Below, in pieces: positions 28,596 through 37,645 of a DNA stretch of 64,000 nucleotides (its first letter is position 1; the number at the start of each line of letters is the position of its first letter). The stretch lies in assembly GCA_049841135.1 (NCBI GenBank), contig JASGHK010000002.1:558001-622000 (forward strand). Reading direction: 5' to 3'. This stretch comes from JACRCT01 sp049841135. Its GTDB lineage: Bacteria > Myxococcota > Myxococcia > Myxococcales > UBA5297. The translations under genes were made by a program, and so were the position numbers. The notes below the pieces were generated by a model. That model was not told the origin of the DNA. It searched no databases and saw only the letters and a program-made list of their open reading frames with translations.

Positions 28596-31500
28596 CTACG
28601 GCAAGCAGCGGTTGTAGAGGATGATCGAGCTAGACACGATGTCCGGCCGAAGGTCGCCATCGAGGTCCTCGACCGCGAGGTCGCCTAAGTAATAGGCGCC
28701 GAAGCGTCCGGCGTACTCGAATCCTCCGAGCCCATCGTTGAGGAAAATCCCCTGCCCTCGAATGAAGCCCGTCTGGACTAGATCGAGGTCGCCGTCGCCG
28801 TCCAGGTCCGCCATGGCGACGTGGTACCCCATCGTCACTGCGGCCGGGTCCGCGCTCGGCGCCACCGGCTCGGCGGTGCCGAAGTGGCCAGCCCCGTCGT
28901 TCCGAAGCAGCATGATCCTCGACCCTCCGACCGTGACCAGATCCACGTCGCCGTCCCCATCCACGTCGCCGGCCGCGGCGTCCCACGAGGAGGCCCCGCT
29001 CCCGAGGGTGTAGGCGACCGGCGCGGAGAGCCCACTGGGCCCGTTGAGGAACACAAGCCACTGCCCCAGATTCCAATCCAGAGCGATCAGGTCGACCCGG
29101 CCGTCGAGGTCGAGGTCGGCGATGATTGGCCGCCACATCGACTCGGACGCCCAGAGGCTTTGCCTAACGAACGCCAACCAGCCGGTGCTGAGCAGCACAT
29201 CCAGTTGCTTGCCATCGCCGGTCACGACCGCCACGTCCGATAGGCCGTCGCCGTTGAGATCGCCCGTTGCCAATCCGTTCGCCCCGCCCGCGAGCGGCAC
29301 GACGGTCGTCGACACGGAGGCCCCGTCCACGGCCGCCAGAATGACCGTCAGCGCGCTCTCATTCGCCGCGAAGAGGTCGCTCGTCCCGTCCCCGTCGTAG
29401 TCGCCCGCGACCACAGTCGCCAAGGCCCCGCTGAGCGCCTGCGTCCATACCGGCAGCCAGCCTCCGGCGCCTGCCTCGACCGCGGTCAACTCCGGAGGAG
29501 TCGTCCACGGCGTCTTGATGAGCTGCGGCGCGTGATGCGGCCCGGTGGCGATGGCCACCACCGGCTGGTCGAGCGACTGCGGCCCGACGAAGTGTCCCGC
29601 CCGATCGCTGAGCAGCACTGCGCCTGAATACCCGATGACGTCCGGCCAGCCGTCCCCGTTCAGGTCGGCGACCTCGACCGCGGACTCGGGCAGGCTGCTA
29701 CCCGCGCGCACGAAGTGACCCGCTCCGGCCGAGTAGAAGACGTCTTGGCACACGACGATGTCGCGCCGTCCGTCGAGATCCATGTCGACGAGGTGCGGCT
29801 GGCAGCGACCGACCTTGCCCAGCACTTCGGGGACGAAGGTCCCCGCCCCGGCGTTGTGCAGCAGGACGAGCTCGTCGTCCGAGGATCCTGGAGCTTGGAC
29901 GAATCCTAGAAGGTCGAGCTGGCCGTCACCGTCGAGATCTGCGGCCGCGGAAACGGCCGGCTTGGCGCCGACGTCGTTCTCGGGACCTGCGGTGAAGTTC
30001 GCGGCCCCATCGTTGAAGAAGAGCAGCAACCGCTGCGTGGTCGTGCCGGCGCAAGCGATGTCCTCGTCCCCGTCGCCGTCGAAGTCGCCGGAGACCAGCG
30101 TCTCGCACTGTCCCTGGACTCCCACCGCGGTGGTCGGCCCCGTCAGCACGAAAGCTGAAGGCTGGTACACGTGGGAGGGGCAGGCGATGTCGATCGACCC
30201 GTTCCCATCGAAGTCGGCGATGGCCATCGACCGGCAGTCGGCGAAGTTGACGCAGCCGGTTGAGCCCAAAGTTCCGCCCTGGTTGGTGAGGTAGCAGAGG
30301 CCGTTGACGCTGGCGCCATAGACTCCGTCCACAGTCCCGTCGGAGTTGAAGTCGATGGGACGAAGGTCCTGGTACCACTCCGTCAGCAACTGCCGCACGG
30401 ACATGGTCCCGTCGCCGTTCCCCCCGTAGACGACGGTGCTCCGGTCCGAGCCCTGCGGAACGAGCAAGTCCGTGACGCCGTCTCCATCAAGGTCGGTGGC
30501 GACGGCCTGCTCGGTGCCGTTGTAGAGCCCGTAGCGTGTCGCTTGCGGCAGGTTGGGCACCCCTGGAAACCCGAGCATCCCAGTGCAGCGCGCGGTGCAG
30601 ACTCCCCCCGAGCATGACGCCAACGCCGGGCAGGCACTCGTGCAGGAGCCGCAGTGATTGGAGTCGGTCCGCGGGTCCACGCAAAGCCCGCCACACTCCA
30701 GCAGCGGAGCGACGCACTGGCACGTGCCGCTCCGGCAGCCGCGGCCGACCGGGCAGCGCTGGCCGCAGGCGCCGCAGTGCTCGTCGTCGCTCTCCACGTC
30801 GGTGCAGGCGCCCGGAGCGCACTCGTCGGGGAACTCCGGCGGGCAAGCGCAACTGCCCTGAACACAGCGCGTCAGCCCCGAGCACTGGACCCCACAGGCC
30901 CCGCAGTTCGCCGAGTCCGTCTGCAGGTCGGCGCAGAGGCTTGGGGCGCCGACGGGGCACGCCATCTGGCCGTCCCGGCAGTCGGGCACGCAGTGCCCAG
31001 AGCTGCAGGTGAAGCCGGCGTCGCAGGCCTGGCCGCATTCGCCACAGTTTGCCCGGTCGGCTCCGAGGTCGGTGCAGCTCCCGGGGCCGCACGAGTCGGG
31101 CAGCTCCGGCGGGCACGCGCAGTGCCCGCCCTCGCAGCGCTCGATCCCCGAGCAGGCCGCGCCGCACTCGCCGCAGTTCTTCGGATCGGAGGCGAGAGCG
31201 GTGCAGTTCCCAAAGCCGCACGAGTCGGGCAGCAGCGGCGGGCAGACGCAGTGCCCCCGCTCGCACCGCTCCAGGCCGGCGCAGCTCGAGCCGCACGCGC
31301 CGCAGTCGCCCTCGTCGGAGAGGAGGTCCGCACAGTGAGTCGGCGCGTTGGCAGGGCATGCCGTCTGCGTGGAGGCGCAGTCCAGGACGCACTCGCCGCT
31401 CTCGCACAGGAAGCCCGCCTCGCACGCCCGGCCGCACGTCCCGCAGTTCGCCCGGTCGCGCGAGAGGTCCACACACCGGTCGAAGCAGCGATCGGGCCGG

Positions 31501-31991
31501 GCCTCGGGGCACACGCAGCGACCTAGCTCGCAGCGCTGCTCTGCCGGACAGGCGACGTCGCAGGAACCGCAGTGGCCAGGGTCGCCGGCGAGGTTCGTGC
31601 AGCCCCCCCGCTCGCACTCGTCGGGCATGGCTTCCGGGCAGAGGCAGCGGCCCTCGCTGCAGGCCTGCAGACCCGAGCACGCCCGGCCGCACTCCCCGCA
31701 GTCCTGGCTGCTGTTGCGCAGGTCCGCGCAGCGCGCGGGCCCTTCGCCCAAGCAGAGAGCTTGGCTCTCGGGGCACGTCGCCGCGCACGCGCCCTCGACG
31801 CAGACCCTCCCGGGCCCGCACGCGGCTTCGCACTCGCCACAGTGGAGCGAGTCGGATCGCACGTCGTGGCAGCGCCCGTCGCCGCAGACCACGGAAGCGC
31901 CCGAACAAGACTCGTTCTCTGGTGGGTGCTCGGTACGGCCACAGGCAGCCAGGGTGCCGACGAGCACCAGACAAGGGAGAGTAGGCCGCAT
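28596..31991 (-). CDS. Large lipoprotein: Cys-rich repeats plus FG-GAP/VCBS propeller
   Basis: A 1131-aa protein. The lipobox LVLVGTLAACGRT anchors it. Residues 25-510 hold about a dozen Cys-rich units of the form C..L..D..NCG.CG..C........C..G.C, such as HCGSCDVACPAEQRCELGRC, a design frequent in Myxococcota surface proteins. From about 530 to the end run FG-GAP/VCBS repeats with Ca-binding loops: DLDGDGVTD, DFDGDGDEDIAC, DLNGDGLSDVAVV and DLDGDGDLDLVQTG. They should fold into one or two seven-bladed integrin-alpha-like propellers. The protein probably sits on the cell surface and binds a ligand or matrix. The start at 31991 opens the signal peptide; the frame extends into repeat copy 3 but not as real coding sequence. 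Confidence 0.88.
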   Translation of the reverse strand: MRPTLPCLVLVGTLAACGRTEHPPENESCSGASVVCGDGRCHDVRSDSLHCGECEAACGPGRVCVEGACAATCPESQALCLGEGPARCADLRNSSQDCGECGRACSGLQACSEGRCLCPEAMPDECERGGCTNLAGDPGHCGSCDVACPAEQRCELGRCVCPEARPDRCFDRCVDLSRDRANCGTCGRACEAGFLCESGECVLDCASTQTACPANAPTHCADLLSDEGDCGACGSSCAGLERCERGHCVCPPLLPDSCGFGNCTALASDPKNCGECGAACSGIERCEGGHCACPPELPDSCGPGSCTDLGADRANCGECGQACDAGFTCSSGHCVPDCRDGQMACPVGAPSLCADLQTDSANCGACGVQCSGLTRCVQGSCACPPEFPDECAPGACTDVESDDEHCGACGQRCPVGRGCRSGTCQCVAPLLECGGLCVDPRTDSNHCGSCTSACPALASCSGGVCTARCTGMLGFPGVPNLPQATRYGLYNGTEQAVATDLDGDGVTDLLVPQGSDRSTVVYGGNGDGTMSVRQLLTEWYQDLRPIDFNSDGTVDGVYGASVNGLCYLTNQGGTLGSTGCVNFADCRSMAIADFDGNGSIDIACPSHVYQPSAFVLTGPTTAVGVQGQCETLVSGDFDGDGDEDIACAGTTTQRLLLFFNDGAANFTAGPENDVGAKPAVSAAADLDGDGQLDLLGFVQAPGSSDDELVLLHNAGAGTFVPEVLGKVGRCQPHLVDMDLDGRRDIVVCQDVFYSAGAGHFVRAGSSLPESAVEVADLNGDGWPDVIGYSGAVLLSDRAGHFVGPQSLDQPVVAIATGPHHAPQLIKTPWTTPPELTAVEAGAGGWLPVWTQALSGALATVVAGDYDGDGTSDLFAANESALTVILAAVDGASVSTTVVPLAGGANGLATGDLNGDGLSDVAVVTGDGKQLDVLLSTGWLAFVRQSLWASESMWRPIIADLDLDGRVDLIALDWNLGQWLVFLNGPSGLSAPVAYTLGSGASSWDAAAGDVDGDGDVDLVTVGGSRIMLLRNDGAGHFGTAEPVAPSADPAAVTMGYHVAMADLDGDGDLDLVQTGFIRGQGIFLNDGLGGFEYAGRFGAYYLGDLAVEDLDGDLRPDIVSSSIILYNRCLP

Positions 31992-32054
31992 GGTGTCCGC
32001 TCCAGGCCGGGCGAGCTTGTCGAGCCTCGCACCTCGGGTGCACCGCGATAGTAC

Positions 32055-32204
32055 CCGAAGGACCTTCGGACGGACCCCGTTCATGTCACAAAGTAGCTGC
32101 CTATCTTTAGCAATCGAGGCTCAGCCCGAAACGCCTCAGGGGAAGGACGTCCTGAACAGCTCCGCCTCCGACTCACCCTGCTTCGTCAGCAGCGCCAGCT
32201 TGAA
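32055..32204. repeat. Dispersed repeat, copy 3
   Basis: About 150 bp align with copies 1 and 4 from the codons for FKLALLTKQGESEAELFRTS, through stop TGA, to the invariant GCTAAAGATAGGCAGCTACT and GTGACATGAACGG. The final hairpin reads CCGAAGG-A-CCTTCGG here and CGAAGG-G-CCTTCG in copy 4, so arms change together and the palindrome is kept. Homology stops before the outer arm found in copies 1 and 4. It lies directly upstream of the FG-GAP lipoprotein gene and may contribute to its leader. Confidence 0.85.
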
Positions 32205-32278
32205 GGGCGCCACGCAAGAGGACGATGTCACCTGGACGGCGCTGTGCGGGCTGTAGGTCTCCGGTCCAAGCTGCAGCG
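32136..32278 (-). pseudogene. Remnant of a DUF2135-like gene 3' end carried by repeat copy 3
   Basis: Directly after the stop of the gene ending at 32279, the next minus-strand frame reads ALQLGPETYSPHSAVQVT, then PFKLALLTKQGESEAELF and stops at 32136. The GPE.Y pattern resembles the DUF2135 motif GYGPEIFQQE in the protein encoded at 44729-48542, which ends with the same FKLALL tail. There is no start codon of its own with a ribosome site. The likely origin is a duplicated gene end with an internal deletion. Confidence 0.55.
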
Positions 32279-33709
32279 CTACTGCGGTCCCGCGGCGAGA
32301 GACGGGACAGCGGCAATCAACTCCTCTACGGAACGGACGAGCCTCACGCGAGGCCATGAGGTGTTCAGCTCCGAGGCGAGCGCGGCGTCCGCCACGACGA
32401 GGCCGGGCAGCAGCGTCAGTCGGAATCGGGACATCAGCGTCAGGATCAACTCGGCGACCGCGCCCGAGGGCCGCTCGATGGTGAGAGACAGTCCGTCGGC
32501 AGGCTCGTCAGCTCGGCCGAGCGCCACCGCAACCAGGCCTCCGTCCGCAAGAGACCGCGAATGCCACCGGCCAGGCTGCCTGCCGGGCACTTCGAACAGC
32601 TCGGCCAGCTCGTCCCGGTCCTCGGCCTCCAGCAGCACGCGGTCGAAGCGGACGCCCTGCTGTTCGCCATACCCCCAATGCGCGAGCTCGAGTCGCGCCA
32701 GGTTCAGGAACCGTGGGGGCGTTGCTTCGGCCCACGTCGCGTGCTCCGGTCGAACGAAACTGACGGCCTCGAGCGCCCCGAAGCCGCGGAGCACCTCGGC
32801 GATCAGGCGGAAGGCCCTGGCCGGGTCTCGCGTCTGGCCCGTCAGAGACGCCTCGAGGCGCCGCCCCACGCCGTCACTGGTGTAGCCCGAGACGCTCGCC
32901 GAACCTAGCCCGTGGGCGGCGAGCGCGGCCTGCAACGTGTCGCCGATGAGCTTGGCCGCCTCCGACGGCAAAGCGCTCCTCTGGTAGTCGAGCGTCAAGC
33001 TGAACCATTGCATCGGTGCCGGCGCCGCGACCCTGGCAACCGGCACGGGCGGGCTCGCCACCGTTCGCGCATCCACCAACGCCTCCGCGAAATCCTCGAA
33101 AGGGAACTCGGTCTCCTCGTCGTCGCTGCGCAACGTGTAGAGAGCCCGCCCCTCGAAGCGGACGTCCTCGGACTGCTCGAGGACGAAGCGCTCTCCGCTT
33201 TGCCGCCAGCCAAAGCCGCAGCCGCGGGCGTCGATGCGGTCGAGCCAGAGCGACACGTCGTCACCGAAGGGCCGCCACGCCTGCGCGAGTAGCCCGAGCG
33301 CCCAGTTCGCGTCGTCCAGGTCGCAAAGAGGCGCGAAGCGCGCGAGCAGCAGCAGCGGCACTCCCGGGTGCGGCAGAGAAGGATCGTGTGCGGCGATCGC
33401 ACGGCAGAAGAGGTCGAGCTCCGTCCAGCGCAGAGCGTGCGGGTGCCAGTGCGCGCCGTCGTCGAAGCCCAAGGTCTGCGCGGGCCCGCCGTCCGTCGAC
33501 AGGCCGAGCTCCAGGTAGGAGAGCCAGGAGTCGATGGATAGCACCAGTGCGTGCCGGCCTCCGACCGGCAGGCGTGCCTGGCACTCGGCGAGCTGCGGGT
33601 AGGGGGTGCTGTCCGGGTCTTCGGCGCCGGCCACGCCGAGCCAGTGCGTCCAGAATCGGCGGTGTCGCACCACGGCGGCCAGACTCGCGGGGAGGTTCGT
33701 GGCCTGCAT
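32279..33709 (-). CDS. Unknown cytoplasmic protein, 476 aa
   Basis: No signal peptide, no membrane segment and no family I recognise. The protein is rich in Leu, Ala, Asp and Trp. The N-terminal half has RFWTHWLGVAG and a DDGAHWHPHALRWTELDLFC stretch; the C-terminal half has LIGDTLQAALAAHGLGS, which could be a small alpha/beta domain. Such composition recalls immunity or adaptor proteins, but this is only an impression. I chose the ATG at 33709, nine bases after GGGAGG, over the in-frame ATG at 33766. It lies on the minus strand between two larger genes without overlaps, with 262 bp of non-coding DNA upstream in which I see no clear signals. Confidence 0.65.
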   Translation of the reverse strand: MQATNLPASLAAVVRHRRFWTHWLGVAGAEDPDSTPYPQLAECQARLPVGGRHALVLSIDSWLSYLELGLSTDGGPAQTLGFDDGAHWHPHALRWTELDLFCRAIAAHDPSLPHPGVPLLLLARFAPLCDLDDANWALGLLAQAWRPFGDDVSLWLDRIDARGCGFGWRQSGERFVLEQSEDVRFEGRALYTLRSDDEETEFPFEDFAEALVDARTVASPPVPVARVAAPAPMQWFSLTLDYQRSALPSEAAKLIGDTLQAALAAHGLGSASVSGYTSDGVGRRLEASLTGQTRDPARAFRLIAEVLRGFGALEAVSFVRPEHATWAEATPPRFLNLARLELAHWGYGEQQGVRFDRVLLEAEDRDELAELFEVPGRQPGRWHSRSLADGGLVAVALGRADEPADGLSLTIERPSGAVAELILTLMSRFRLTLLPGLVVADAALASELNTSWPRVRLVRSVEELIAAVPSLAAGPQ

Positions 33710-33971
33710 CGCGGGATGCCTCCCAAACGGCGGGCTTTCCGGCCCGCGGTGCCCCTGGTTCGGCACAGTATCGCAGCGAAGGCGCCCGTCTCTCTCACGT
33801 CAACCGCCGGCACCACCGCCGACGAGCTGGAGACCGGTTCGCTCCTCGTGACGCTCGTGGACAGGCGCACCGGCGGTTCCCTGCGCAGACTGAGCCCGTT
33901 CTCGGATTGGGAGCCTGGTGCGGGATCAGTCCGAGATGACGAGGGAAGCTGCAGGCGGCCTTCCTCCGCCC

Positions 33972-36107
33972 TCACGGTGCTGGCTTCGCCGCCTCGGCTT
34001 GCTTCTCCACGAGGCCCTCCTTCACGGCCATCTCGACTCTGCGGGCCGCGAGCAGCAAGCGATCGTCTGCCGCGGCCGGGGTTGGCTGTGCCGCCTTCGT
34101 TGGCGGCCGCGGGGCGAGCGCAGAGAGCGCCTTGGCCGTAGACGCCTCGTCGGACAGGCCAAAAAAACCTCCACCGGTTCTTCGCGCCAGGTCCTTGAGC
34201 AGCTTCGGCTGCACCGGGATCTCGACCTCCTTCTCAGTAGGCGTGCCGTCCTTGGCCTTGTCCGGGAATGGGACCTTCCCGCCCTTGCCCACCTGGACCG
34301 TGCTCACGCGGACGCCCAGCCGGCCTGCGATGTCGACGGCGTCGGTCGCCGAGAGCCTGCCCGCATTGTCGTCTCCGTCGGTGACGAGGACGATTTCCCG
34401 GTGCCGCGCCGTTCGCCGGCACTCCAGGAGCGCCCGCGCTGCCGCGTCCTCGTCAGAGTCGGGCCCCGAGCCGCACAGGGCGTTGAGCGCCGTGACGGTC
34501 GCATCGCCGAGGTTGGTGCCGTCCTCGAGCTGACCAGGCTGCACTGCTTTGAGCGCAGCCAGGAGCCCGGCACGGTCCGAGGCAAGCGGCGCTACGGCGG
34601 CCGCGTCGCCCGAGTAGACGACGAGCCCGACGCGGTCGTCGGGTCGCCTCTCGACGAGCTTGCGGAGGAAGTCCTTCGCTACCGCCATCCGGTCCTTGGG
34701 TTTCCAGTCGAGCGCCCTCATCGAGGTGGAAACGTCGAGGGCGATGACGAGGTCGGCGGCGCCCTCCACGGCGGTCTCGGCAGCCGGCGGCGCGGCGGCC
34801 ATCGCAGGCGTCGGCTCGAGGAAGAAGGTGAAGGGCCTCGAGCTCGCGGTCCTGACCGCCTTCGAGTCCGGATCGAAGTACTCGAACACCACCTCCGGCA
34901 CGACGAGGGTGCCCGAAGCCCGGGTGGCATATGGATAGTCGAGGACGCGGCGTCCGCCGAAGCGACCTCTCTCCTTGAGGATCGTCTCGTGGACCACGGG
35001 CGGCCCGAGCTTGACTCTCTCCATGCTAGGCAGGATCGGGCTGGGCATCTCATGGAGACTTCCGGCGCCTTCGAGCGTGACGCGGAAGACCCCGGCAGGA
35101 GGCAGCGCCGCGACCGCCACCTCCCAGCGCCCGACCGCGGATGCACTCTCCGGGACGGGCTGGACCTCCAGGCTCAACGGCGAAGACTCGAGCCGCGTCT
35201 TCTTGGGCCCCTCGGCCACGGTCACCGAGATGGCACCGATCGCCAGCTTCCCGGCACGGTGTGGGAAGAGCGCGGACTTTCGCAGGAGGAAGACGTTGTA
35301 GATCACGCCGCCGACCCATCGCCGCTCCGGGGAAATCTCCGTCGGCACGAGGAGCTGCTCTCTCCAGAAGCCGTCGACCGCGCGGGCCTTGAACTCGTCG
35401 ACGCCGGTGGGGATCCCGCGGCTGAAGAGGTAGACCCCGAGCGTCGCTTGCTCGCCGACGTAGAGCTTCGTCTTGTCGACGAAGGTCCGGATGAACATCG
35501 GCTTCGCTCGAGCCGCTTCGGCTGGCGCCGGCTCTTTGAGCAGCTCCTCGCTGAGCCCGTCGACCGGCTTGGCGAAGCCCTCGAGCAGGTCCTTCTCCTC
35601 TTCCGTTCCGAGGATGGCCCGTGCGTCCTCCGGGGCGTGCCCGAGGCTGCCCGGCACCACGCGCACGGAAAGCGGCCTCGCCTCGAGCGTCTCGGGACCT
35701 ACGACCAGCTCGCCGGCGTCGGCTCGCCCAGCAAGGCTGAGCGTCTGGGCCCCGAAGACCACCTTCGCCGCCGGGACTGTGAGCACGCCGACCCGCCTCG
35801 GCCGCAAGTCGAACCGCTCCCGAGCAGTCGCCTCGGTCCTGCCGTCGTTGAACGTCAACGCCTTGAACGTGTTCCGATTCACCACCTCGAGGTCGGGGGT
35901 CGCGGGGAGGTCGACCCGATAGGAACCTTTCCGGTCGATGTGCTCGACGACGACCCACAGCGTCACGCGGTCCTCGATGCCCATCACCTCCCGGTCCAGA
36001 CTCGCGCTGATCTCGACCTTGCCCGGCTCGACGCCAGGGCCGTCTGCCCGCGCCGAAGAGACCAGCGCGCCCAGGAGCACAGCGGACCTCACCCAAATCC
36101 TCGACAT
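33972..36107 (-). CDS. BatD-like/VWA-domain secreted protein
   Basis: A 711-aa protein. A signal peptide (VRSAVLLGALVSSARA) precedes an N-terminal half of BatD type: beta-sandwich repeats with EISASLDREVMGIEDRVTLW and YVGEQATLGVYLFSRGIPTG. The C-terminal half is a VWA domain with a complete MIDAS: LVIALDVSTSMRALDW (DxSxS), EDGTNLGDATVTAL (Thr) and IVLVTDGDDNAGR (Asp). It is the BatA/BatB and BatD functions in a single chain, normally separate genes in the aerotolerance operon. No membrane anchor is obvious at the C-terminus. It is divergent from the menaquinone operon. Confidence 0.82.
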   Translation of the reverse strand: MSRIWVRSAVLLGALVSSARADGPGVEPGKVEISASLDREVMGIEDRVTLWVVVEHIDRKGSYRVDLPATPDLEVVNRNTFKALTFNDGRTEATARERFDLRPRRVGVLTVPAAKVVFGAQTLSLAGRADAGELVVGPETLEARPLSVRVVPGSLGHAPEDARAILGTEEEKDLLEGFAKPVDGLSEELLKEPAPAEAARAKPMFIRTFVDKTKLYVGEQATLGVYLFSRGIPTGVDEFKARAVDGFWREQLLVPTEISPERRWVGGVIYNVFLLRKSALFPHRAGKLAIGAISVTVAEGPKKTRLESSPLSLEVQPVPESASAVGRWEVAVAALPPAGVFRVTLEGAGSLHEMPSPILPSMERVKLGPPVVHETILKERGRFGGRRVLDYPYATRASGTLVVPEVVFEYFDPDSKAVRTASSRPFTFFLEPTPAMAAAPPAAETAVEGAADLVIALDVSTSMRALDWKPKDRMAVAKDFLRKLVERRPDDRVGLVVYSGDAAAVAPLASDRAGLLAALKAVQPGQLEDGTNLGDATVTALNALCGSGPDSDEDAAARALLECRRTARHREIVLVTDGDDNAGRLSATDAVDIAGRLGVRVSTVQVGKGGKVPFPDKAKDGTPTEKEVEIPVQPKLLKDLARRTGGGFFGLSDEASTAKALSALAPRPPTKAAQPTPAAADDRLLLAARRVEMAVKEGLVEKQAEAAKPAP

Positions 36108-36411
36108 GCAGTCCTCCTCCGCCGCCGAGGCTACACCGTCGGTCCGGTTGGGGCTTGGCCTCGATCCGCTCACGGACGGCCCGGAGCCGGCGCTGCAGAT
36201 GACGACGGCGCGCGGCCCCAGCACCGAGAATCGGCAGCCCCCGGCGAAGGGCGGAGCGAGTCCGAGACGGGTGCCGCGCTCGCGGCAGCGGACGGCCCCG
36301 GCCGCCCCGACCCGCCACCTCGGGCATGCGCCGGTCCTCCCCCGACGAAGCACTCGCCAGTGTTCAGCCTGTTCACGCCGTCTTGAACTTCATGATGCAT
36401 CCGAACGCGTC
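36108..36411. promoter_or_regulatory. 304-bp divergent intergenic region upstream of the men operon
   Basis: This region must contain the promoters for the VWA gene on the minus strand and for the menaquinone operon on the plus strand. Near the right end, GTTCAGCCTGTTCACGCCG and TTGAACTTCATGATGC are less GC-rich than the surroundings and could form promoter elements, but spacing to a -10 box is not convincing. No gene, hairpin or repeat is evident in the rest. Confidence 0.4.
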
Positions 36412-37645
36412 ATGGCCTATGACCTGCCCGTGCGACGCGCTGGAGATGCCAGCTTTGTGACCTTGTCCCGGGTCTGGGGAGCGGCGACGCCCCTGGCGCT
36501 CGGGCCGGGTCCGCTCTCGGTGGCCTGGTTCCACCCGGAAGAGGGGGTCGGCGCCGTGGGCCTCGGCGTGGCCGGAGAGAGCATCGGTCCGCTGCGCCGG
36601 ATTGGAGCGCCGCCGCCGGTGCCCCCACCCGGTCCCTTCTTCGGCGGCTGGGCGTTCGAATCCGTCCCGTCCGTGGCCGGGCTTCCCTTCGGAGCGCTGG
36701 GTGCTGCCTCGGGTCCTCGCGCACTGGGGTGACGGGCGCACCTGGCTGTCGGCCTTCGGCCCGGAGGGGACGCGCGAATCCGAGCTCGCCGGCCACCTCG
36801 ACGCCGCACAGGAGCTGGTCGCACCTCCCGCGCCGCCACCGGCGGCCCGCCGCGCCCCCGAGGATCCGTCGCAATTCCAGCGCCTCGTAGCCGAGGCGCT
36901 GGACGAGCTGAGGCAGGGCTGGACGCACAAGCTCGTCGTCGCCCGCTGCATCGAGGTCGACTCCGACGCGCCGTGGTCCGAGAGGCAGGTGCTCGCCTCG
37001 CTGACGTCTCGCTTCCGCTCGTGCCGCACCTTCCTGGTGCGCGGCGCCGACGGGAGCGCCTTCGTCGGTGCCTCCCCGGAGCTGCTGTGCGAGGTCCGCG
37101 GCGCCGCCGTCCGCGCCGAGGCCCTGGCCGGCACCGCGGCGCCCGAGGAGGCAGCGAAGCTGCTCTCCTCGACCAAGAACCGGCGCGAGCACGAGGCCGT
37201 CGTCGCCCACGTGCGCGAGGTCCTGGGCCGGTTCGTCTCAGGCCTCGAGATGCCCGAGACGCCCGGGCTCCGCCCGCTGGCCAACGTCGTGCATCTGCAC
37301 ACCCCGGCCATGGGGCGAATGCGCGAAGGGACGTCGGCATTCGCTCTGGCCCGCGCTCTCCACCCCACGCCTGCCGTCGCCGGCCTGCCCGTCGCCCGGA
37401 CCCTCGAGTGGCTGCAGCGGCGAGAGGGCTTCTCGCGGGGGTGGTATTCCGGCGTCGTCGGGGCGGTAGGGCCCGAGGCCAGCACGTTCTCGGTCGCCCT
37501 CCGCTCGGCGCTGCTGCGCGGCCCGCGGGCGTCGGTCTTCGTCGGGGCCGGAGTGGTCGAAGGCTCCACGCCGCGGGGCGAATGGCTGGAGACCGAGCGC
37601 AAGGCGAGCGCGCTGCTTCCCGCCTTGGGAGTCGAGCATGGCTGA
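36412..37645 (+). CDS. menF: Isochorismate synthase (one +1 shift)
   Basis: A 410-aa chorismate-utilising enzyme after removing one base from GAATC at 36658-36662 (GATC), which restores GGWAFDPSRPWPGFPSERW. It converts chorismate to isochorismate, the first committed step of menaquinone synthesis. Conserved blocks are TFLVRGADGSAFVGASPELL, the GTAAP...K (from LAGTAAPEEAAK) that holds the catalytic region, RREHEAVVAHVREVL, VVHLHTPAMGRM and the C-terminal GVVGAVGPEASTFSVALRS with VFVGAGVVEGSTPRGEWLE, which carries Mg ligands. Its last codons overlap the start of menD by 8 bp. It is the first gene of a seven-gene operon. The ATG at 36412 has no strong ribosome site. Confidence 0.93.

Noticed and set aside
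28596..32084. Start of the FG-GAP lipoprotein at 32084
   Set aside because: That start lies inside repeat copy 3 and would bury the signal peptide; the ATG at 31991 opens it directly.
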